DNA of 64,000 bases, taken from CAIWKO01 sp964469155 (lineage in GTDB: Bacteria > Bacteroidota > Bacteroidia > Bacteroidales > CAIWKO01). Below the pieces are notes generated by a model that did no database searches, was not told the origin of the DNA, and worked only from the letters and a program-made list of their open reading frames with translations. The position numbers and the translations under genes were made by a program. Every line of letters starts with the position of its first letter. Positions within the stretch are counted from its first letter, which is position 1. The stretch spans positions 1 through 64,000 of the forward strand of contig CAYXXU010000002.1 in the NCBI GenBank assembly GCA_964469155.1, written 5' to 3'. Below are positions 1 to 8,446 of this stretch, in pieces.

Positions 1-210
1 GTCAATAACCTTTACTCGAAAGTCAAAATCCTTTACTCGAAAGTCAATATCCTTTACTCGAAAGTCAATATCCCTTACTCGAAAGTCAATAACCTTTACT
101 CGAAAGTCAAAATCCTTTACTCGAAAGTCAATATCCTTTCCACCAGAATCAATATCCTTTACTCGAAAGTCAATATCCTTTACTCGAAAGTCAATATCCT
201 TTAAACGGAA
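1..210. repeat. Array A: ten tandem 21-bp units
   Basis: Ten head-to-tail units of exactly 21 bp run from base 1 to 210 and continue beyond the left edge or start there. The conserved core is CTTTACTCGAAAGTCAATAT. Unit 7 is degenerate (CCACCAGA in place of ACTCGAAA) and unit 10 drifts into unique sequence. Units 1-2 and 5-6 carry the same two variants (AATAACC, AAAATCC), which suggests a past duplication of a four-unit block. On the minus strand the unit reads as a seven-residue repeat (DIDFRVK), but any 21-bp unit without a stop gives such a frame, so this alone does not show coding. There are no spacers, so this is not a CRISPR array. Confidence 0.95.
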
Positions 211-260
211 GTCTTTTTTCTTTTGGATATCATCGTGAAAATTGCATGGCAAAATAAATC

Positions 261-478
261 CGAGTTTATACCCGGATGTTGGTGCAATATGCCTTTAAAC
301 TCGTGTTTATACCCAAAGTGCAGTTGCAATTCGCCCTTAAACTCGTGTTTATACCCAAAGTGCAGTTGCATTTCGCCCCTAAACTCGTGTTTATTCCCAA
401 ATGTTGGTGCAATTTGCCTCTAAACTCCTGTTTTTACCCAAAATGCGTCTGCAATTTGCCCCTAAACAAGTGTAAATG
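261..478. repeat. Array B: five tandem 41/42-bp units
   Basis: Units begin near 261, 302, 344, 386, 427 and (partial) 469, giving spacings of 41, 42, 42, 41 and 42 bp. A typical unit joins two halves of about 21 bp: CTCGTGTTTATACCCAAAGT and GCAGTTGCAATTCGCCC. The 41-bp units carry a variant spacer (TGTTGGTGCAAT) with one base missing. These single-base differences change the reading frame between units, so the array is being kept as DNA rather than as a protein repeat. It lies 50 bp from array A. Bases 479-698 hold no gene that I can see. Confidence 0.9.
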
Positions 479-672
479 AACAGGTATAGAAGTTATATGG
501 TTGATATAATGTGAGATAGCAGAAATGCTTTCCTGAATTAGATTTTTTGGGGCTATTTACAAACTATGGCAGTGGTGAAGGGGAGGGGGTGGTTGATTTT
601 GGGATGAGGAATTGTGAATTATTTTCTGGTATAATAATAGCAAAGTTTTTAATAATAAATTGATCGTGGTGA

Positions 673-703
673 AATAACTTTAGATGGATAATTTAAAGTT
701 ATT
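673..703 (-). terminator. Possible hairpin terminator overlapping the stop codon
   Basis: A 10-bp inverted repeat (AATAACTTTA at 673-682 and its complement at 694-703) overlaps the last codon of the minus-strand gene that ends at 699. It is AT-only apart from one pair per arm and is followed on the minus strand by only a weak T stretch, so it is a tentative call. Confidence 0.3.
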
Positions 704-2744
704 CGATTACTAGCTTTTTATATTCAACCCCATTAGTATTTTGTATTTTTACTAAATAAATCCCTGATCTTAATGCACTGACATTTATCTCAAAATTATC
801 TTGGGAAGGGAATGTTTTATAGATAATTTCCTGGCCATTGAGATCGAAAATAGTGATAGTTGTTTCTTTTGTAACTGAATTATTACTTGTGATAGTGATA
901 TTACTTGTGATAGTGATATTACTTGAGGTAGGATTGGGATAAATTGAAAAGAAATTATTATTTGATATTTCTTCAACACCAATAAATTGCGATAATTGGC
1001 ATCTCCACACTCCATAGCCATCGGTTCCTGCATAAATATACTTATCCGAAACCGTCAAAGAAATAATATCTAAATTAGTTAATCCAAAATTAATTGCAGT
1101 CCAACAGGTATTATTATTTGATAATTTATAAACGCCACCACCATATGTGCCGGCAAAAATATTCGTATCCCAAACAGCAAAAGAAGTTACGATAAAATTG
1201 GTTAATCCGCAATTAAAGGGTGACCAGTATTCATTATAAACACCTTGACCTTGAGTTCCCGCATAAATTTTTGTTCCACAAAATGCTAATGCATTAATTC
1301 TTGTCCCTGAAACGATATTCCCTCCCGACCAATGACCTCCATTATTACTTGAAATATTTATATCACCATTATAACATCCAGCATAAATGTGGGTGGTATT
1401 CGCAGCTAATGAACTTATAAATGGGTAGGATAATCCATTATTTATTTGAACCCAATTTCCCCCATTATTTTCTGATTTAAACATTCCGCTGCAATAGGTT
1501 CCAGCAAATACAGTTGTGTCTTTTATTGCTAATGCAGTAACACCAGGGTTTGTTAGTCCAGTATTTACTAAACTCCAATTTGTGCCATTATCGTTAGATA
1601 ATAATATCCCTTTATCACTTGTACCTGCAAATATATTTGAATCTTTTACTGCCCATGATATTATTACTGGATTATTCAGACCGGTATTTACTTCATTCCA
1701 GGTTGCATTATATTCATTAAATGAAAACAAACCATTGAATTCAGTTCCGGCAAAAATAGTTGTATCATGAGCCGCAAGTGACCAGATGGATTGATTATAT
1801 ATGCCGGTACTCGCTTTTGACCAATTTGCTCCATTGTTAATTGATAGATAGACATTTCCGTTTGTTCCGGCAAATATATTGGTTCCTTTAGTAATCATTG
1901 AGTTTACACTTTTATTGGTTAACCCCAAATTAGCTTCAGTCCAGTTCGCACCAGTATTGTTCGTCAAAAATACACCCCCATTTTCAGTTCCAGCAAAAAG
2001 ATGATTTCCACAAACAGCCATAGAAAGAACAAATTTGTTTGTTAATCCGGTATCAGCTTCGGCCCAGCTAGCTCCATTGTTTGTTGATAAAAATACTCCA
2101 TAACCATTATAACCCACGAAAATATTGGTTCCAATAATTGCTAAGGAAGAAATATATAGATCAATTGAGCTGGAACTGATATTGGTCCAATTATTACCAT
2201 TATTTATTGAAGAAAATACTCCTAATGTGGTTCCTGCATATAAAGTTGTATCGGAAAGATCTGCTTTAAAAACTAAACAAGTAACATAAGGACTGGTTAA
2301 TCCTGTATTCAATGCTAACCAACTTACTCCGTTATTTGTTGACTTAAAAATACCACCGCCATATGTCGCCATATAAATATCGGTTCCAATATTGACAAAG
2401 GAACGTATATCAGTTACTGATGGTCCTAAATTTACAGGAAATGAGTTTATTCCGTAATTGTTTGATATAAAAAGACCTTCAGTTCCGGTTCCTGCAAAAA
2501 TTGTGGTTCCGGAAATAGCGATTGAGCTAATATTTTTACCTTCAAAACCAGCACTTGTCCATGATAACCCATTATTTGTGGATAAGTAAGCACCACTGCC
2601 AGAAGTTCCTGCTACTATATTTACCCCATCAACTGCAAAACAAGTTATATTGCCTCCATAAGGTCCGTTTGTTCTCTCCCATTGTGCTTGTGAAAAATGT
2701 ATTGAAGCGATAAATATAAAAGAAAGTGAGATTATTTTTTTCAT
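699..2744 (-). CDS. Secreted T9SS cargo protein with beta-propeller-like repeats
   Basis: About 681 residues. The ATG at 2744 gives a clean signal peptide (MKKIISLSFIFIASIHFSQA, cleaved before Q); a longer upstream reading exists but would bury the signal. The body is about fourteen repeats of roughly 40 residues, each with a hydrophobic strand plus IFAGT and a STNNGANW-type loop, resembling BNR/Ycf48-like propeller blades. The last 80 residues (FSIYPNPTSSNITI onward, ending in KKLVIE) are a type-A T9SS sorting domain, so the protein should cross the outer membrane by type IX secretion. A short direct duplication of NITITS in the sorting domain is visible. The cargo function is not known; the repeats are near identical, which suggests recent internal expansion. 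Confidence 0.85.
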   Translation of the reverse strand: MKKIISLSFIFIASIHFSQAQWERTNGPYGGNITCFAVDGVNIVAGTSGSGAYLSTNNGLSWTSAGFEGKNISSIAISGTTIFAGTGTEGLFISNNYGINSFPVNLGPSVTDIRSFVNIGTDIYMATYGGGIFKSTNNGVSWLALNTGLTSPYVTCLVFKADLSDTTLYAGTTLGVFSSINNGNNWTNISSSSIDLYISSLAIIGTNIFVGYNGYGVFLSTNNGASWAEADTGLTNKFVLSMAVCGNHLFAGTENGGVFLTNNTGANWTEANLGLTNKSVNSMITKGTNIFAGTNGNVYLSINNGANWSKASTGIYNQSIWSLAAHDTTIFAGTEFNGLFSFNEYNATWNEVNTGLNNPVIISWAVKDSNIFAGTSDKGILLSNDNGTNWSLVNTGLTNPGVTALAIKDTTVFAGTYCSGMFKSENNGGNWVQINNGLSYPFISSLAANTTHIYAGCYNGDINISSNNGGHWSGGNIVSGTRINALAFCGTKIYAGTQGQGVYNEYWSPFNCGLTNFIVTSFAVWDTNIFAGTYGGGVYKLSNNNTCWTAINFGLTNLDIISLTVSDKYIYAGTDGYGVWRCQLSQFIGVEEISNNNFFSIYPNPTSSNITITSNITITSNNSVTKETTITIFDLNGQEIIYKTFPSQDNFEINVSALRSGIYLVKIQNTNGVEYKKLVIE

Positions 2745-2794
2745 GAAATTCTTTCTTATTAAAGGGGGAAAGTATTTTTTTAAACAATTACGCA

Positions 2795-2802
2795 CAAATG
2801 TA
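2795..2802 (-). promoter_or_regulatory. Bacteroidota -7 element for the T9SS cargo gene
   Basis: On the minus strand TACATTTG matches the TAnnTTTG consensus, about 50 bp upstream of the start at 2744. The rest of the 329-bp gap to 3073 is a divergent promoter region. It contains a short repeated word (GCGAACG/GCGAACGT near 2921-2941) and no gene. Confidence 0.45.
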
Positions 2803-3073
2803 AGCAAAATAAATGATTCTAAAAAATTTATTAAATTTTGGAAAAAGCTAATAGATACTTTTTTATTCTTGCATCAACTTTATGAAACCTCCATAAAATA
2901 CTCTTCCTGAAAAGTAATCTGCGAACGGAGCGAAGCGAACGTAAAAATTCCGAAAAATAATAATGTATTTTGTGAGTAATCTGTGGCTAACTTTTTTTCC
3001 TCCTTTTTATGGAATTCCCCCCCTTTTTTATCTAAGAGTAAATTCCAATTTCCCGGATTAAAAAAATACAGCC

Positions 3074-4684
3074 ATGAGGATCTTTATTTTAAAAACAGCC
3101 CTGATAACCGCTTTTTTTCTGCAAGCTTTGACATTAAGCGGACAAACTTTTCTGAACGGCGATTTTGAAAACAACACGGCCGGCATGGCCTACGACCAGA
3201 TAAACTTATCGAATTCGGTTTTCAACACCATGATGTCCAACACTTTTGCCTTTGGCAGCTATGGGGATATGGATATCATCAGTTCAGCCACCTACACCGG
3301 TGGCCCTCAGAAAGGTTCGTGGTTTGTGGCCTTCACCGGCGGAGGAACCGATGCCATTTCCATGGAATTATCATCAAACCTGATTCAGGGTAAACACTAT
3401 ACCATCACTTTTTGGGATAAATGCGGAGCGGGATTTGTTACCCAGCCTTTTCAGATCGGCGTATCGGATGCCAAAGATGCTTTCGGCAGTATAGTTTATA
3501 CTTGTGATGCCATGCCGGTGGTGGGTGTCTGGACCAAACGTACCTTTAGTTTTGAGGCACCTTTGAGCGGGAAATATATAACCGTCCAGCTTGCCGGAGC
3601 AGCCAGCATTGGCGATTGGGCGCAGGCTGATAATTTCTCATTTGGCAACAACGAAAACTCAATTACTACCGGTAATATTTCCGAAGGCCCCTGGTGCGCC
3701 TGTGGCACAATACAGCTTCCTTTTACCGCAAAAGGCTCCTTCGGAAACGGAAATACCTATATCGCCCAATTATCTGATAAGAACGGGAATTTCAGAAATT
3801 ATACAGAGATTGGCAGCCTGCAAACTTCAATAAACTCCGGTTTGATAGCCTGCACCCTTCCCTGCGAAACCGAAACTTCATCCAAATACCGTATTCGGGT
3901 TGTCAGTTCGGAACCAGGTGTTACCGGAAGCGACAATGGAAATGATATCACCATAAATGTATTGGCAACTCAGGCTGTAAGCATAAAGGCCTTACCTTCA
4001 AATGTGGTAAAACAGGATCAGTTGGTAACCTTCAGGCCAGATATGGAGAATATCAGCAAAGTGATCTCCTGGCAATGGAAGGTGAATGGCCTGGTGGCAG
4101 GAAGTGAGGCTTCCTTCGCATCAACCTCTTTGCAGGATGGTGACGTGGTGTCTCTTACGGTTGTAACAGAAAATTCCTGCTCCGGAAACCAGACCATAAC
4201 GTCACAGGATATTGAAATGACGGTTACGGTTCCTTTGCTTCCTTCGGTCAGTATTGAAGATGTTTCCAATGCAGGAAGCGGAAAAGGCAAACTGATGACT
4301 TTCGAAGCAACCCCTGTCAACGGAGGCGACAACCCGGCGTTTCAATGGATGGTGAACGGAGTGAAATCCGGAAGCAATGCGCCTGTATTCAGCAGTAAAT
4401 ACCTGAAGGATGGAGACAAGGTCACCCTGCTGATGACGTCCGTTGCCGAAGGTTATTCGGGCAGGAAAGTGATATCCAATACCATTGAGGTCAGTTTCCC
4501 GGAACCGAAAATAAAAGAAAGACTGGTGAAGGAACAACTCAGAAAAGTAATGAAAAGCAGGGCTTCAGGAGTGCTGAAACACAAATCCATTATCTGGAAC
4601 AAAAATGGAAGACGATTTGTAAGGGTAAGAGGCATAGCATTACGTAAAATGAAGAAGGCCGGAACGGTATGTTATAAGGATTAG
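3074..4684 (+). CDS. Secreted protein with carbohydrate-binding-like and PKD-like domains
   Basis: 536 residues. The N-terminus has a short signal peptide (hydrophobic to about residue 22, followed by SGQTFLNGDFE). Residues about 25-190 look like a jelly-roll/carbohydrate-binding module: FENGD-type start, GGPQKGSWFVAF and a W-rich core. Two or more Ig/PKD-like repeats follow, with the repeated phrase WQWKVNG and FQWMVNG at about 335 and 415. The C-terminal 60 residues are strongly basic (many K and R) and do not look like a standard T9SS type-A tail, which is unusual for a secreted Bacteroidota protein of this kind. Substrate unknown. GC content is higher than in the gene upstream. Confidence 0.7.
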   Translation: MRIFILKTALITAFFLQALTLSGQTFLNGDFENNTAGMAYDQINLSNSVFNTMMSNTFAFGSYGDMDIISSATYTGGPQKGSWFVAFTGGGTDAISMELSSNLIQGKHYTITFWDKCGAGFVTQPFQIGVSDAKDAFGSIVYTCDAMPVVGVWTKRTFSFEAPLSGKYITVQLAGAASIGDWAQADNFSFGNNENSITTGNISEGPWCACGTIQLPFTAKGSFGNGNTYIAQLSDKNGNFRNYTEIGSLQTSINSGLIACTLPCETETSSKYRIRVVSSEPGVTGSDNGNDITINVLATQAVSIKALPSNVVKQDQLVTFRPDMENISKVISWQWKVNGLVAGSEASFASTSLQDGDVVSLTVVTENSCSGNQTITSQDIEMTVTVPLLPSVSIEDVSNAGSGKGKLMTFEATPVNGGDNPAFQWMVNGVKSGSNAPVFSSKYLKDGDKVTLLMTSVAEGYSGRKVISNTIEVSFPEPKIKERLVKEQLRKVMKSRASGVLKHKSIIWNKNGRRFVRVRGIALRKMKKAGTVCYKD

Positions 4685-4921
4685 TTGGGAAAGCAATTAT
4701 TATATTCCTGCCTGATCTTCCAGGCGGCTAACGGGCAGAGTAGGATTGTTCAATTGTTTTATTGTAATTCCTGTTAACAAAAATAACCTTATTTTCTTTC
4801 TATAACCTTAGTAGCAAGCAAGACCACGGGATGTCTGCCTTATTACCTTATTCTGCTTCTAAAAAGAAACAAAGGTATATTAGGGAAACATGTTGTCCTT
4901 TGTGTAAATCATGGTGACCCT

Positions 4922-4941
4922 GCCCGACTGGTCAGGCGGGC
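4922..4941. repeat. GC-rich hairpin in a 365-bp intergenic gap
   Basis: GCCCG-A-CTG-GT-CAG-G-CGGGC forms a nearly perfect hairpin midway between two convergent genes. It may act as a bidirectional terminator. A related GC-rich hairpin is at 63487-63503. The remaining gap (4685-5049) shows low-complexity text (CAAAGGAGGCACAATGG) but no gene. Confidence 0.5.
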
Positions 4942-5049
4942 TTTGTGGTTAATTCTCGTTTTAAACTACAATGAACACAAAGGAGGCACAATGGCTACAA
5001 AGCTTAAAAATGATTAGGTTATAAGGTATTAGGAACAATAGATTTGCTT

Positions 5050-6324
5050 TCAATTCACCGCTTTCTCTATCTCATGCTTTAATGAGAGTTTGCGTATCTT
5101 AGGAGCAAACCCTGCAACGGAACCCACCACCATAAAGGTCATACAACTGCCGAAAATCACTGAAGGGATCACTCCCAGTATCCTGGCTGCCAGCCCCGAT
5201 TCAAAAGCCCCCAATTCGTTCGACGAACCTATAAAGATACTGTTTACGGCCGAAACCCTTCCGCGCATATTGTCTGGTGTCATCAACTGAAGAATGGTGG
5301 AACGTATCACCACACTAATATTATCGAACACTCCGCTCAGGAATAAAAGGAACAACGATACATAGAAATTCCCCGAAAGGGCAAACAGCAAATAGGCGGC
5401 ACCAAAACCGGTAACTCCCAGCAAAAGTGCCGTACCTGAGTTTTTCATCGGAGGCCGGTATGCCAGGAACAACGACATCAGAACGGCTCCGGCAGCAGGG
5501 GCAGCACGCAGAAATCCCAGTCCCTGCGGACCCACTTTTAATATCTCGCTGGCAAAGACCGGCAACAGAGCCACTGCACCTCCGAACAGCACGGCAAACA
5601 TATCCAGGGCCAGGGCGCTTAAAATGATCTGGTGGTTGAAAACAAATTTTAATCCCGCCGACAGGTTGGCAAAAAGGGTTTCGCCATGCTTTCGTTCGGG
5701 CACAGCCTTGGGCCTGACATACATCAGTAAGATAAAACCAATGACGATGGCTATCACCACAGCGAGGTAAGAGGCGTTTACTCCCGAAAACCCATAAATA
5801 AGGCCTCCGATCGCAGGCCCGGTGATGGCAGCTATGTGCCAGATGGCGCTGTTCCAGGTGGAAGAATTTGGATACAGTTCGCGAGGGACTATCTGAGCCA
5901 TAAAAGCGGATTGGGCCGGGAAATAAAACCCTCGTGCAATTCCGGAAATAAATATTATGATGTAGATCGGCATCACCCCATAAATTTGTAAAACATTCGA
6001 CAGGTGAGAACTGAAAAACAGCAAGGAGGCCGAACATAGTAACATGAAAACACTGGCAACAAGTATTATTTTTTTGCGGGGGAACAGGTCCGCCACAAAA
6101 CCCGAAAACAAAGAAGTTACAATAAAGGGAATGGCTTCGGCCAGCCCGATAAAACCGAGCGCCAGGACATCCCGGGTGATATCGTATATCTGCCAGCCTA
6201 CGATAATGGCCTGCATTTGTGTCGAAATGGTGATAAAGAAACGCCCGAAAACAAAGAATCTGAAATCCTTTATTTTCCAGACAGCATAGGGATTGGGTTT
6301 TCCTGTGAGGTTCTTCTCCGGCAT
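5050..6324 (-). CDS. MFS transporter, EntS/MFS_3-like
   Basis: 424 residues with about twelve hydrophobic segments, the usual size of a major facilitator. After the cytoplasmic start (NPYAVWKIKDFRFFVFGRF) comes TM1, and the loop after TM2 has DLFPRKKIILVA, the conserved basic MFS loop. The overall pattern, including RAPAAGAVLM and MRGRVSAVNSIFIGSSNELG near the C-terminal half, fits the EntS/MFS_3 group of drug or siderophore exporters. Substrate cannot be deduced. It stands alone on the minus strand, convergent with the secreted protein at 3074-4684, and is followed upstream by two small unrelated genes. Confidence 0.85.
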   Translation of the reverse strand: MPEKNLTGKPNPYAVWKIKDFRFFVFGRFFITISTQMQAIIVGWQIYDITRDVLALGFIGLAEAIPFIVTSLFSGFVADLFPRKKIILVASVFMLLCSASLLFFSSHLSNVLQIYGVMPIYIIIFISGIARGFYFPAQSAFMAQIVPRELYPNSSTWNSAIWHIAAITGPAIGGLIYGFSGVNASYLAVVIAIVIGFILLMYVRPKAVPERKHGETLFANLSAGLKFVFNHQIILSALALDMFAVLFGGAVALLPVFASEILKVGPQGLGFLRAAPAAGAVLMSLFLAYRPPMKNSGTALLLGVTGFGAAYLLFALSGNFYVSLFLLFLSGVFDNISVVIRSTILQLMTPDNMRGRVSAVNSIFIGSSNELGAFESGLAARILGVIPSVIFGSCMTFMVVGSVAGFAPKIRKLSLKHEIEKAVN

Positions 6325-6359
6325 ATCACAATAATTGCATCAGTTACCGGATAGCTCGG

Positions 6360-6575
6360 TTATTTGCACTCAGCGAAGGTCTGTGTGTTGTTCCAGATAT
6401 AGATGTAGTCCTTCTCCGATTCATCTGTCTCTACTTTAGGGCCGCAGTATTCATGCTGATCCTTTACGGAATTATCCGTCCGGTCGTATGCCTTGCAGGT
6501 GACACACTTTTTGCAGGATACAAAAAAAGGCAGTGTGCAAAACAGAAATAAAGAGATCAGTAATAACTTTCCCAT
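6360..6575 (-). CDS. Small cysteine-rich lipoprotein, function unknown
   Basis: 71 residues if started at the ATG at 6575 (MGKLLLISLFLF), which places the signal peptide at the N-terminus and leaves an 7-bp gap from the gene upstream. A lipobox-like LPFFVSC precedes CKKCVTCKAYD. Five or six cysteines remain in the mature part. The protein is probably anchored in a membrane. No family was recognised. Confidence 0.6.
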   Translation of the reverse strand: MGKLLLISLFLFCTLPFFVSCKKCVTCKAYDRTDNSVKDQHEYCGPKVETDESEKDYIYIWNNTQTFAECK

Positions 6576-6582
6576 GCTGTAA

Positions 6583-7104
6583 TCAGAATAACTGGCGGAC
6601 TTCTTTTTTGATATATTCAATGGCTGTGGTAACCGGAAGTTTATCGTTATGGGCCGACAGTTCGAATATTACCGAACCCAGATCGATGGCCGAAGCCGAT
6701 TCGTTCAGTTTGCTGGCTGCAATGTTTATCAGTTTTATGGTTTCTTCCTTGGCATTTTTCGTTAGCTCCCAGGCGGCTGACGAAAGATATATCTGTTGGG
6801 CAAGGTTGTGTTCAAACTCTTCGCGGACATTCTGTATCAGGGCAGTTTGCAATTGAAAAGCCGTCATGCCGGGTTGGGTCACCCTGATCACCAGGCTGCC
6901 GGGCGATATGCGCTCAAGCAATAAAATGATGCGTTCGTAGGCCTGCAACCGAACCGGTATGCTTACGGTCTGATTGGCCATTTTTAGTTCCAGCATTTTT
7001 TTGCGGTTCTCATTTTCGAGAAAGGCTTTTAATAAAAAATAGGCCGTTGCGAACACCACTCCTGAAGGCAAAATGTATTTCAGTATTTCCAAAAAATCTT
7101 CCAT
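6583..7104 (-). CDS. Membrane-anchored hypothetical protein (DUF7935-like)
   Basis: 173 residues. Residues about 8-28 form one transmembrane helix (ILPSGVVFATAYFLLKAFLE), followed by a helical cytoplasmic domain with SIPVRLQAYERIILLLERISP and a conserved-looking EFEHNLAQQIYLS. This arrangement resembles a short Bacteroidota-only family annotated as DUF7935; the match is from memory. Function unknown. The small lipoprotein gene follows 7 bp downstream and is probably cotranscribed. Confidence 0.65.
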   Translation of the reverse strand: MEDFLEILKYILPSGVVFATAYFLLKAFLENENRKKMLELKMANQTVSIPVRLQAYERIILLLERISPGSLVIRVTQPGMTAFQLQTALIQNVREEFEHNLAQQIYLSSAAWELTKNAKEETIKLINIAASKLNESASAIDLGSVIFELSAHNDKLPVTTAIEYIKKEVRQLF

Positions 7105-7316
7105 GAGAATAGATTTAAACTACTGCAAATATAAGGATTTATTTTTAGCAGCGAGATTGTATTGCATCTGTAAGAGATATCGGTCGTTCTTATAATATGG
7201 AAAAGGGAGGGCTTTACCTCACGAAAAAGTCGTTACTTTGTTAAAATTAATACAGATCAAGAGTAAAAAAATTAAAAATTCTATTTGTTTTGCACTTGGT
7301 TCTCATTATTCGTTCG

Positions 7317-7514
7317 ATGGAAGGTCAAAACAGAAGTGATATTATAATAGGAGCCCTGGTTGGGATTGTGAAGAAGGAAGATCAGCGGTCGGGCCTGATC
7401 ACCGAAGGTTTTGTTCAGGATATACTCACCAAAAGTCCTTTCCATTCGCATGGTATAAAGGTCAGGCTGACCACCGGTGAAGTGGGCAGGGTGAAAGAAA
7501 TAATAGAGGAATAA
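7317..7514 (+). CDS. YwbE family protein (DUF2196)
   Basis: 65 residues. The ATG at 7317 gives MEGQNRSDIIIGALVGIVKK, which matches the start and length of YwbE proteins; an upstream TTG would add nine unsupported residues. The family signature is present: KKEDQRSGLITEG, DILTKSPFHSHGIKVRL and a GEVGRVKEI tail. YwbE proteins are small beta-rich proteins of unknown function found widely in bacteria. A near-consensus -7 element (TTACTTTG) lies near 7232. The next gene starts 10 bp downstream. Confidence 0.85.
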   Translation: MEGQNRSDIIIGALVGIVKKEDQRSGLITEGFVQDILTKSPFHSHGIKVRLTTGEVGRVKEIIEE

Positions 7515-7524
7515 ATTCACTGAA

Positions 7525-7998
7525 ATGAAAGCATTTTCTCTCAAAGAATTAAAAGCAGAACTCAGCACCCTTTCGCCGGCTGAAGTGGTGGAAATCACCA
7601 TGCGCCTGGCCAGATATAAAAAGGAGAATAAAGAACTGCTTGCTTACCTTATGTTTTATAAAGGCGATGAAGCAACCTATATTAAGGAGGTTGAAGAGAG
7701 TATAGCAGAACAGTTCCAGGGAATTAACCGGAGCAATTTGTACCTGACCAAAAAAATGCTGCGAAAGATATTACGCTTTACCAACCGCTTCATAAAATAT
7801 TCAGGTTCAAAACAAACCGAAGTGGAACTACTAATCTTTTTCTGCAATAAGATTAAAAGTTCGGGAATACCATTTCACACTAATAAGGCACTGGACAATT
7901 TGTATCAGAGGCAGATCCAAAGGATACAAAAAGCACTGGCTACCTTGCATGAAGATCTGCAATACGATTATTCTCAAGAAATAAAACCTTTGTTATAG
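7525..7998 (+). CDS. Hypothetical helical protein (possibly DUF6155)
   Basis: 157 residues, almost wholly alpha-helical by composition (LKELKAELSTLSPAEVVEIT, MRLARYKKENKELL). It has no signal peptide or membrane segment, so it is probably cytosolic. It follows YwbE by 10 bp and is likely in the same transcript. The pattern recalls DUF6155 proteins of Bacteroidota, but I am not certain. No catalytic motif is visible. Confidence 0.65.
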   Translation: MKAFSLKELKAELSTLSPAEVVEITMRLARYKKENKELLAYLMFYKGDEATYIKEVEESIAEQFQGINRSNLYLTKKMLRKILRFTNRFIKYSGSKQTEVELLIFFCNKIKSSGIPFHTNKALDNLYQRQIQRIQKALATLHEDLQYDYSQEIKPLL

Positions 7999-8021
7999 AT
8001 AAGGATCAAAGGGTAAAAGAT

Positions 8022-8125
8022 TCTTGCCACAAAGGCTTTAAGACAATTAGGTACACAAAGTTTATTAGTTTGCTCTTGGTATATTCTTTGTGAGTCTTTG
8101 GGTCTTCGTGTCTTCGTGGCTATAT
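8022..8125. repeat. Intergenic low-complexity text of the ACACAAAG/CTTCGTG type
   Basis: The stretch contains GCCACAAAGGCTTTAAGACA and TTTGTGAGTCTTTGGGTC followed by TTCGTGTCTTCGTGGC. Similar word sets appear at 19403-19520, 27590-27615 and 54280-54345, always between genes. They look like one degenerate interspersed family. Confidence 0.4.
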
Positions 8126-8169
8126 TAAAAAATATATTCTTTGTTTAAGGTACAATTTTATGAAATAGC

Positions 8170-8406
8170 TTATTCCTGCCTTATCAGCCATAAATAAAGA
8201 TATTCTACCTTCTCGCGTGCCCAGGGTGTTTTTCTGAGAAACTTCAGACTCGATTTAATACTGGGGTTGGTCTTGAAACAATTGATATTGACCTTGTAGC
8301 TCAGCTCTTCCCAGCCATAATAATCCACCAGGTGCTGGAGTATCATTTCGAGAGTTTTTCCATGGAGCGGATTGTTGGGTTGTTCCTGGGGCAGATTCGA
8401 ACTCAT
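8170..8406 (-). CDS. VF530 family DNA-binding-like protein (DUF2132)
   Basis: 78 residues from the ATG at 8406. The open frame extends 79 codons further upstream into the helicase gene, but family length and the absence of conservation there support the short form. The VF530 signature is clear: NNPLHGKTLEMILQHLVDYY, GWEELSYKVNINCFKTNPS and IKSSLKFLRKTPWAREKVE. VF530 proteins fold as a small helical domain proposed to bind DNA; their cellular role is unknown. The start lies 40 bp beyond the helicase stop on the same strand, so the two may share a transcript. Confidence 0.85.
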   Translation of the reverse strand: MSSNLPQEQPNNPLHGKTLEMILQHLVDYYGWEELSYKVNINCFKTNPSIKSSLKFLRKTPWAREKVEYLYLWLIRQE

Positions 8407-8446
8407 TATCAGAATGTGACAGGTTGATAATTTTTCAGAGGTTAGC

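Noticed and set aside
1..210. CRISPR array
   Set aside because: Units of 21 bp follow each other directly with no unique spacers and no cas genes nearby.
223..479. Two cysteine-rich open frames on the plus strand across array B
   Set aside because: They come from the repeat sequence, and single-base changes between units break the frame elsewhere in the array.
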